The position numbers and the translations under genes were made by a program. A stretch of 64,000 nucleotides of DNA, from the NCBI GenBank assembly GCA_902806595.1, contig CADCXC010000035.1:1984001-2048000 (forward strand), written 5' to 3'. The first letter of the stretch is position 1; each line of letters opens with the position of its first letter. This document shows positions 55,519 through 64,000 of this stretch, in pieces. Source of the stretch: Pyrenopolyporus hunteri (taxonomy: Eukaryota > Ascomycota > Sordariomycetes > Xylariales > Hypoxylaceae). The notes under the pieces were generated by a model that saw nothing but the letters and a program-made list of their open reading frames with translations, was not told the DNA's origin and ran no database searches.

Positions 55519-57506
55519 ATGTATTTCATCGACACAAACCGGCTAGCTGGCTGGGTCTTATGCCTGTTCATACTCGCCGTCCGCGCGCAATCTGGCTGTA
55601 GCCACGATAGGTATTTTCCAGAATGGAAGTAGCTTTGGAGGTAATCCAAGGGCTGACGACTCGAAAGCTGTTATAATGCACTCTTTCCTTGCGATTCCCC
55701 GCTCGCTCTCGCAGAAGCTTCGACTTATTGCTCGACCGTGGGACGCTACGGCGCAACGAACTACCCGGCGCGCGCGACGGCCGCGGTAAGTATAATATCA
55801 AGTCTGCGACCCCCTGATACCCCCAACAATACGGCGTATTGCAATCCCACGGCTCGAGACTCCCTTGAACTCTCAGGACAAGTAGTTGCTGACTTCTATC
55901 GTCGTAGTGTGGTAACAGCAACAAACGGCCCTACGTTTCGGCTTGCGCATGCAGCGTCGCTTGTCCTTCTGGACCTACCATGACGTCTTCAAGCAATATC
56001 GTATCGGCTCTAACAACGCTGACCACCTCAAGTACGGCACCAGAAGGTAATGCCCAGTCATCCCCGAACTCTTCCACGTCGGTCACGCTCCCCAGTAGCA
56101 CGCCTGCCTCTGGTATAATCGGCTCAACGGCATCGGGCATCTCGAGCCCTGAATCTTCAGTTTCGCCAATCCCATCGTCGTCCGCGACTACTCCTGGTAG
56201 TACTATAGCTAGTACGTCGTCACAGCATCCGGTTCCGAATAAGGGGACGGTGTCGAGACTAGCGTCATCATTTGCCTTCACGTTTACTGGCTCCGCTGTA
56301 AGAACAGCTTTGACGGTTACGGCCTCGGCTTCGAGTATTATAATTGCTACCTCCTCCAATGTGCCTAGTATGCCTCCCAATTCAAACTCGAGTTCGCCTG
56401 GGAGGTTGTCCTCGATTTCGCTTTCGACGTTCACGCCAAACACCTCTCGCCTGGTTACGGTTCCACCGTACGGGATGTCGGTTGGCAGTTCGTCGCGCTG
56501 GGCAAATATGACATATTCTTCGGGAACAGTGTCGTCGACCTCGGCTAATGTTAGCATGGCGTCGTCAACCTTGGTAGATCCGAATTCGGTTTCGGTCATA
56601 TCGTCGGCGTTTCCATCTTCATCCATAGACCCTGAAGGTGTAAACTCAACAATGTTGCTTGAATCTTCATCGGCCCCCTTAGCTTCATCATTTGACACGA
56701 CTCCAACCCGGCTCGTCACCAGAAGCAGTAACCATTTCACTGATGCGACGTGTACCTCAACCTCAACCCCAACCCCAACTCCATCGACTCTTCGTCATAG
56801 CTCTTTCTTTCATTACCCATTCCCGAATTTGACGGCGTACCAGCCAACCCTGGCTTCCACGGGGGTCCAACCGACCTTGGTATCCAGCATCTTGTCACGG
56901 CTGCCGCTGAACCAGACTTCAAGCACGCAAGCAACTCCAACTACCAGCGCGCTGCTGTCGTGTACGAGTACCTCTAGCGACGATACGATCGAGAACGGTG
57001 ATTTCGAGGATGGGCTCTCGCCGTGGAGCATCGATCTGGTAGATATCATGTCGACGAGCTACTCGATAACGAGCCCGGGAGCGAACGGGTCGTGTGGGGC
57101 GTTTCATGTTCGGATGCGTCGGAACTCGCAGACAAACGATCTACGGTCGAATTTGAGGCTAGTCAGTCCTCTCATCTCGGCGCCGGGAACGTCGTGGGCG
57201 GTCTCGTTCTGGGTGCGTTTCGATAATAGCCGTGGTGCTGACTCGTACGTGAACCTGTTCGCCAACGGCCAGGTTGCGCACCGCGTGGACGCGGCGGACC
57301 CCGAGGCTGTAAAGTGGACGCGTGTTGAATTCCCTTACACGTCGTCTGCCGACGACCGCATGCTTCAGCTTGTGTTCTCGTTTGTGTTAGGCGACACGCC
57401 GTCCAACGACGTGTGGATCGATAAGGTAGCCATGGACGTGACGACACCGACGTCGGCGGGGCCTGTGTTTGCTATCGTGACCCCCAAGCCCGGGCTATCC
57501 GAATGA
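55519..57506 (+). CDS. Secreted Cys-rich / Ser-Thr-rich protein with C-terminal carbohydrate-binding-like domain
   Basis: Three exons (55519-55610, 55668-55785, 55908-57506) give 602 residues. Both introns have CTGAC branch sites. A signal peptide is clear (GWVLCLFILAVRA, cleavage likely after A23). The mature N-terminus has eight cysteines at 27, 32, 39, 52, 71, 83, 85 and 89 in the pattern CSHDSCYNALFPC, YCSTVG, CGNSNKRPYVSACACSVAC, which resembles a Cys-rich module found at the front of many fungal cell-wall proteins. About 320 residues of Ser/Thr-rich linker follow and should carry dense O-glycans. From about residue 434 (IENGDFEDGLSPWSID) to 585 comes a beta-sandwich with VSFWVRFDN and VWIDKVAMDV strands, of the CBM4/9 or galactose-binding-like kind. 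There is no GPI signal. A wall-associated or adhesin-like role is inferred; the ligand is unknown. Confidence 0.75.
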
Positions 57507-58547
57507 CTCGGTCCGTTTTAGGTGGTTGGTCCCCTGTATTATCTACCCGGAAGGATGGAATGCTGTATACTATCTTGGAGATATCATGTAGATTAGAAGG
57601 AAAGTAAGTTCAGACATGCAGAAGGAGATTCATCTTATAGATTTCAGATATACGGTCTCCGTAGCTGTTCACATTTCCCCTGCCGCGAGTTGGCATACAT
57701 GACTGAGGCATGGTTTATGTAGGTATTGGGTAGAATCGAAGAGCAAAGCAGGAAGAGAAGACGTGCCATTGGACGTGACTCCCTTATAAGTGATCGAGCT
57801 CTGGTGGAGCTCTTCGGCAGTTTCGGAATGTGGCACTATCACCCGTGGACCTCATGTACCCCACGTCTTACTGTACGTACATGTACCTACCCACTTGCAT
57901 CATACCTTTTATTAACACACCAGCCTCGACAGGGTACAATGCATGTACCTATCGCACAATACACAATATACAGGCGGGTTTAGGTGGAAGCTCTAGGCAC
58001 TCTAGGGCGATCTAGGCAGCTGAAGAAAAGAATAATACCACATCATATCTTTCTTTGGTGGGGGTTTATCGAGTCATCTTGCCGACTACCCCTACAACTC
58101 CAACTTCAACCTACATATTCGCAGTAGACGTAGCTTTTTTTTTTTTTACCTGTCATTTCCTACAACCCCCTTCATACCCGTCCTTCCGTCTTGGAAACCT
58201 GACTTTCTTGCATTCTTTGTAAGACATATACGCAAAGTTGATCGTCCAGTTGCTTGGATTGCACCTTCGGGAAACCCCTCAAGCACTATCGCAGAGTCGG
58301 CAATCTTAAATCTGCGAGCCCTACAGCTGCGATCCGAAGGTGATGTAAGTTCCTTAGAGCTAGTGAAGTAGCGAACGGCCTCGAAGCAGGAGTAGGTATC
58401 TTACGTGGAGATTAAAAGCTTGGGGAGGAAGATTGGCCAAGTTAACTGCTGGAGCCGCCGCTCAGGCTTCGTCCGCCTTCACCCTGCTCACTCAAAACTC
58501 CCAGCACGAGCTCCCCCCCGTGATACTGTCAGTCAATCCAGAACAAG
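57507..58547. other. Spacer upstream of DUF255 gene
   Basis: Short AT-rich segments, a T run at 58135-58147 and GTACCTAC motifs near 57880-57950. No gene is supported. Confidence 0.55.
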
Positions 58548-61079
58548 ATGATGTCAGCACAGCTCCAGCAGCCTAACCAGGCTGGGGTTCGATTGTCAGC
58601 CTCTGGGAACGACTCAAATGAGGCAGCTATCCAGTCGAGAGCGGGGCAACCGCCAGCTACCGAGCTGGAGCCGCTCAAGAATCGTGCTCGAGATAGCAGA
58701 AGTCCCTATGTGCGAGCGCACTCGGATAGCTTGGTGGCTTGGCAGCTCCTAGACGACGACGCCGTTACCCGAGCCAAGAGGGAGAACAAACTGATATTCC
58801 TCAGTATTGGCTTCCTCGCTTCACATTGTAGGCAAATACGCCGTCACCCCTGAGTCTTAGCAATGCTGATGTTTTTCTTACTTTGCTTTCCAGACTGCCA
58901 CCTTACGAGGCAAGAGTCTTTTTCCAACATCAAAGTCGCCTCCTTACTCAACGAGAACTTCATACCCATCCTGATCGATCGCGAGGAACGGCCCGATATC
59001 GATAGCATATACATGAGTTATAATCAGTCTCTCAGTGGGACTGGAGGTTGGCCATTAAATGTCTTCCTCACCCCGGAGCTAGAACCTGTTTTCAGTGGGA
59101 CATATTGGGCAGCACCTGGTGTCCAGGACAGCGTCGGAGCGGGAGCCGACGGTGTTGAGAAGCCCCTCGATTGGCTTGTCGTTATTAGGAAAGTTCTTGC
59201 TTCGTGGCTGGACGAAGAGCCTCGTGTTCGTGAAGAGGCCAAAAGGATGGTAGTTGAGCTGAGCCATATTTCTGCGGAGGGCACCCTAAACCACTCTGGA
59301 CCCGATTTCTTGCAGGCCGTCCCGCCTTCTACTCAGGCAGAAACGACTCCAGCTGCTGATTATTCCCGTGAAGTTTATGGTGAGGTCGACTTAGACCAAA
59401 TCGAAGAGGCCTACGAGCGCATTGCAAGAACGTTTGACCCTATGTTTGGTGGCTTCGGGCACGAGGATAAGTTCCTGACATCGGCGAAAATTTCGCTCCT
59501 CCTGAGAGCAACTAAGTTCCCCAAGGTGGTCCAGGATGTAGTCGGTCCAAACGACTGTACCTCTATCAGTGACATGGGTTTACATACTCTCCGAAGAATT
59601 TCTAACGGTGCCGTCCACGACCACATAGGGGGCGGGTTTCACCGATACTCCATTACCAGAGATTGGTCCTTGCCAGCCTTCGAGAAGATGTTAATTGACA
59701 ATGCCCTGCTATTGGGCCTTTTCCTAGACGCGTGGCTCCTGTCTGGAGGCGGCAAGGGCGACGAATTTGCCGACGTGGTAACGGAGACTGCCGACTACAT
59801 CACTAGTGACAGAATACAATTACCAAAAGGCGGCTTTTTCACGAGCGAGGCTGCCGACTCGTATAACCGAAGGGGCGATAAGGTCATGCAGAACGGAGCA
59901 TACTACTTATGGACGAGAAAGGAGTTTGACGCTGTCGTCGGTGATGAACAGAATAGCGAAATCGCTGCTGCGCATTGGAACGTCCAGGAACACGGCAACG
60001 TTGACTGTGAATATGATCCACACGACGAATTTCTTAACCAGAACGTTCTACATATCGTGAAAGACCCCGCGAGGCTAAGCCGACAGCTAGGCATTCCAGA
60101 AGGAGAGGTAAAGCAGCGGATCGGGGCTGCAAAGGCGAAGCTGCGCGCCTATCGGAATACGGAACGAGTCCAACCGGAAATTGACACCAAAATTGTTACT
60201 TCTTACAACGGCATGGCTATTGCTGCTCTGGCTCGGGCGTCTGCTGCCTTGCTTAGTACTGGCGACGACGCACTGGGCCGCGGAAGGAAATACTTAGAAG
60301 CAGCCAAAACCGCGGCTCTGTTTATCAAGTCTAAATCTTGGGACAACGACAAAAAAATATTATATAGAGTGTACTCTGACGGCCAAGCGTATACTGAGGC
60401 ATTCGCCGAGGATTACGCTTACCTGATTGAAGGACTTATCGAACTATACGAAGCTACCGCCGATGAGTCGTGGCTCGAATGGGCTGACGAGCTGCAGGCG
60501 GTCCAAATCAACCTTTTCTACGACCATCCCACACCTACTCCTACGACAGCGAACGCTAGATGCGGGGCCTTCTACTCCACGACTCTAGGTGCGCCTTACA
60601 CGCTGCTTCGCATCAAGGATGCCATGGATACCTCACAGCCATCCGTTAACGCTGTCTCTGTTTCGAACCTATTTAGGCTGGGCGGGTTGTTAGGAGATAA
60701 CAAGTACACCTATTTAGCAAAGGAAAGCGTCAACGCCTTTGGCGTGGAGATGCTGGAACACCCGAACCTCTTTCCCGGCCTATTGTGCGGAATCGTCCCT
60801 TGGAAACTGGGTGGCTGGCATTGGATCACGGTCGGGGAGAAATTCACACCGGCGCAGTTGGCCACATTCCACAAGGCCCCCCGCGCCTCCCTATTCACAC
60901 TTCGCTATCACGAGCCAGGGAAGCCCGATTCATGGCTCAGCAAGCGAGACCCGAGAATCGCCGCCTTTCCGCGCGAGCGTGGTGTCTATACCCCGACGCC
61001 GGATGGAACGTACCGCAAGTTGGTCGACGGCGACTTTAACCTCGCACAGCCGCCTTATGCCCCGGCTTCTCATGGCTAA
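58548..61079 (+). CDS. DUF255/SPATA20 (YyaL-type) thioredoxin-domain protein
   Basis: Two exons (58548-58827 and 58894-61079, split codon Y94) give 821 residues, the usual size for the family. An N-terminal thioredoxin-like domain (about 60-230) is followed by an alpha/alpha barrel resembling N-acylglucosamine epimerases and glycoside hydrolases. Family marks are KRENKLIFLSIGFLASHYCH, LLNENFIPILIDREERPDIDSIYM, GTGGWPLNVFLTPELEPVFSGTYW, DHIGGGFHRYSIT and the barrel segment KIVTSYNGMAIAALARA. The usual CHWC-type active site here reads S92-H-Y-C95, so the first redox cysteine is lost and disulfide exchange is unlikely. The biochemical role of the family is unsettled. No signal peptide is seen. 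Confidence 0.9.
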
Positions 61080-62734
61080 TAGTTTCATGTCGGGGGCTTG
61101 GTGTAGTGATTTACCTAAGCCCGGTACGGCGGATAATACTTCAGGGGACAACGGACCGATCGTTTGTCATGAAATGACGAGGTGGTTTTCTTCTCATTCA
61201 CTAACGCATTTACGAGGCTCGCACGGGTACGAGGTAGATACCAAAGAAAGGGGAGAGGGGGAGGCGTCTACGGCGGTAACATTGCTTAGGGGGAGGGTTC
61301 TACACGCGCGCGCGCGTTTGTTATTCTGCATTACTCGGCGGTTGCATAGTGCGTATATACATACCTACCTAGGTACCTACACATATAGGTATGTGTAGGC
61401 GGAGGAAGGGTTTAGAGATGTTAGTTTTAACGTTTTGCATTCGAAATTGGCGCTTGCGATTATGTGTGTGTGTATGTGTTATCCTGGTTATTATGCTCGT
61501 CGACAGGTAGGCATCGAACTACCTACCTATCTACGTAAGGTAAAAAGGGGACACATCTCCCCTAATAGGGGACTATGCTGTCTTGTAGTATTGAGCAAAT
61601 CGCTATTTATCTCGAAGTTTTCCCGACTCTTGCCATATACGCTACTCGTAGGAGAAAGGGACTTCGGTAGCCGAATGGACATTCCAGAGCCTGGCTTATT
61701 CTCTTTTGTCTTTCCCGACTTGTGAGTCGATCGATTATATCTGGGTTGTGTAGGCGACATATCGCGGGGGGCTAAGTGAAGAGTACGATGAAACTAGCAC
61801 TATCTATATATTTGCCTCCTCTACCTATCCTCCTGCTACCTCGTCCTCCTACACATTGGCGGCAGTCGTCTTGTTAGAGGCTGGAGACAACTGGTTAGGC
61901 TATGGTTAGTAGTGTAAGGTAGTGTAGATAGCCGAAGGGAACGAAGGCGATGTGTCATACATGAGGTGGGTATGCTTGGATAAACACCCAAGCAAGTTCC
62001 CGTCTAGCAACATACTAGAACCATGTTCCTCCCAAAGTCAGCAAACGGTCTCTCGAAACAGTCTGCTCAGAAACCTGTAGCTCTCAGACACGAACACATA
62101 CACGCATATATGCATGTGTATAGACATTAAAGCCGCGGTGGCGAAGCTGTTTTACATTTTTTTGCTCTCTTGGTATCGCGTAAAGGGGGTATCTACCTAA
62201 TTCTACAGTCTCAAACCATAGATGCAGGGCCGCTTTTTCTCTTTGTCCTTTTCATTTTTTTCTTGAACGAAGAAATAGACCGCCCGACAGACCGACGGAT
62301 AGATAGACGAACAGCCGATAACTCCAAGTGCTGATGCTCGCGGGTCGTCCTTTCTTTTGCCAAAGGAAGGAAAGAAAAAAACAAGCGGTCCTATGCTTCA
62401 CTGCGTTCACCCTTCCTCCCTCCCTCCCTTCCTCATTTCCTCATTCCCTCTTTTCCTTGTCATCTCTGCTCCCCTTCCACCGGCACGATTTCCCTGTGGG
62501 GACAGGGTGATTGTACAAACAAATGAAAAAGGGTAGGGGCTGCTGGTCACCGTGACCTTCCGTGGATCGTTATGCATTGCTCGTGTAGATTGAGCATGAT
62601 GCATCGAGTCCACTTCTCATGGCTCACGTATTCGAGCCATCACCATCGTAATGATGACCCCAATACTATTAGGTTCATATAACCCGGCCACGAGCCATCA
62701 TCGCGTTGTGCGTGTAGGGCCGTCGGCATTCCCG
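61080..62734. other. Spacer between convergent genes
   Basis: This is the 3' flank of two convergent genes. It holds CG-alternating CGCGCGCG at 61309-61317, ACCT tracts at 61362-61400 and 61520-61535, and a CCTCCCTCCC tract at 62410-62432. No gene is supported. Confidence 0.55.
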
Positions 62735-64000
62735 TCACGTTTTGGTCACGCCACCCCCAGCCGTCGGTTTCCTGTTCATTAGATTACCGAAGAACTTGGC
62801 TAATGTGTCCGTATCCACTTGCGGCGCCCCTTCTTCTAGCTGGGTTTCGTCATCCAACGGGGGTTCAGGAGACTGTCTGTAGGCTTGACGGTCCTGTTGA
62901 CGGGTTAGCTATATTGGTGGTCTTGAATGAAACGCGGATGAGGAGCCTACCTTAAGTCGTTGTACCATATCGTCCGCATCTACCTGAATACCTCCCATAT
63001 TGAACTGTACCGGACCAATATGATCACTGATCATGTCGTCAGTGGGCGTTTGCGCGAATGTATTGTCCTTTCCAGCCTTCTCGTCCGCCTTCTTGTGTTG
63101 CTCGAGCCGCTCTAACTGGTTCGCGAGGAAGGCCTGTGTATCGACTGACGGGACCTCTAGTCTGCTTGTATCCTGCTTCGCTTGTGCTAACTGTAAGGCG
63201 TCCAAACTCGTATCTTTTACTTGATCTTCGTACAGCGCGACGGTTGATCCTTCAGGATCACTGGGTCCGTTTGGTTTCTCGCCAATTTGATGGCTTGTAT
63301 TGACCGCGTCTGTTTTAGCCATGGGGAATGGTTGATCGAGGTCTATCGACCAACCTTCGCTAACCGCTTCGACGTCGAACCCATCTCGTAGCACTCGGAT
63401 CTTGCCCCACGAGTCCCAATTCGGAGGCACTACGATCTTGTCTCTGTCGATGACGTTGGCCTTTAGGGGAGCGCGCTTTAGTAACGAATGGATTCCGAGG
63501 CTGGCGTGAACTAGACTTTGTAGAGGTGACGCCATAGACGGTGACGTATAAATAAGAGAAGCTCCGTCTAGCGATAAGTCAGTAAAGAAACGCACGGTAC
63601 TTAATGTTTTTGACGTACGTCTTAATAATACTGTCCTTAAATATTGCAGCACGAGGTCGAACTTCTCTTCCTTCCATCCCTGAGACTTTTCTAGATAGTC
63701 TATCCTCTCGGACTAGTAGCACCGTTGTCAGTACTGCGCCTACGGGTTGGTTTGCACGACTCACGTTTTGGCATACAACGCAGAGCGGTAAGCCCAAAGC
63801 GTCTTCCCATTCTCCCGGCCCAAGCGGTAGCGCGACGTCGCCCTCTGCTGCAACTGCGCCTGTGCCGTCCAAGTTCACGGATCCGCCTGTTCGTCCGCGA
63901 TCCCTCCAGCTGTTCATAACCTCTTCCATCGTTTCCTTGCACTCGATACTGAGGGACATGATAACGGTCCGTAATAACAATAGCCACTCTTGTAGTTGTC
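62735..64000 (-). CDS. Cytoplasmic dynein 1 light intermediate chain, N-terminal part beyond window
   Basis: Four visible exons on the minus strand (64000-63765, 63712-63619, 63567-62951, 62908-62735) encode the last 372 or so residues; the frame runs open through the window edge, so the start lies outside. DLIC links the dynein heavy chain to cargo adaptors on microtubules. Visible family sequence: QEWLLLLRTVIMSL, LGLPLCVVCQN, then WKEEKFDLVLQYLRTVLLRHGASLIYTSPS, LVHASLGIHSLLKRAPLKANVIDRDKIVVPPNWDSWGKIRVLRDGFDVEAVSEGWSIDL (Ras-like fold end), and the tail LTRQQDRQAYRQSPEPP ending VDTDTLAKFFGNLMNRK, which fits the adaptor-binding C-terminal helix. The introns are 42 to 52 bases. Identification is firm. 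Confidence 0.93.

Noticed and set aside
55931..56740. 269-codon acidic frame antisense to the secreted Ser/Thr-rich gene
   Set aside because: Ser and Thr codons of the sense strand read as Glu, Asp, Val and Gly in antisense; the sense protein has signal peptide, cysteines and a folded end.

Overview
This window looks like chromosomal DNA of a filamentous ascomycete (Pezizomycotina), most likely a sordariomycete. Coding regions are broken by short GT..AG introns of about 42 to 120 bases with branch sites such as CTAAC and CTGAC. The proteins include the fungal cytoplasmic dynein light intermediate chain, an Spp1-type COMPASS subunit, a Zn2Cys6 regulator, an Npg1/Lys5-like phosphopantetheinyl transferase, a bis-heme ferric reductase and an ankyrin-PH-ORD oxysterol-binding protein. 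There are no operons. Genes are single units on both strands, separated by AT-richer spacers full of (ACCT)n/(AGGT)n microsatellites. I place the order only tentatively.

Layout, left to right. 1-693 (-): RRP43 exosome subunit, cut by the window edge. 1058-1605 (-): small NTF2/SnoaL-like protein. 2961-4034 (+): RRM protein. 4800-5980: retroelement debris, including a Ty3/gypsy integrase piece joined to a reverse-transcriptase piece in the wrong order. 9212-11866 (+): ferric reductase. 13193-15834 (+): MFS permease with about 17 exons. 16863-17916 (+): repeat-bearing protein of unknown function. 19474-20937 (+): Spp1-like PHD protein. 22359-24331 (+): low-complexity, probably tail-anchored protein. 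26393-27322 (+): ADE1 (SAICAR synthase). 29069-29656 (+): small acidic protein. 30612-31649 (+): phosphopantetheinyl transferase. 33048-37017 (+): OSBP-related protein. 38293-40364 (+): peroxisomal-type acyl-CoA thioesterase. 47286-48487 (+): Zn2Cys6 factor. 55519-57506 (+): secreted Cys-rich, Ser/Thr-rich protein with a C-terminal carbohydrate-binding-like domain. 58548-61079 (+): DUF255/SPATA20-type thioredoxin-domain protein. 62735-64000 (-): dynein light intermediate chain, cut by the window edge.

Most genes are housekeeping (RNA decay, chromatin, purine synthesis, sterol transport, fatty-acid thioesters, dynein) with no shared pathway. The more individual loci are the secreted three-part protein at 55.5-57.5 kb, the tail-anchored Ser-rich protein at 22.4-24.3 kb, the repeat protein at 16.9-17.9 kb and the transposon debris near 5 kb. 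Two spacers of about 7 kb (40.4-47.3 and 48.5-55.5 kb) hold no gene I can support. I saw no tRNA, rRNA, CRISPR or complete mobile element. Exon borders were deduced by eye from splice signals, reading frame and family resemblance.
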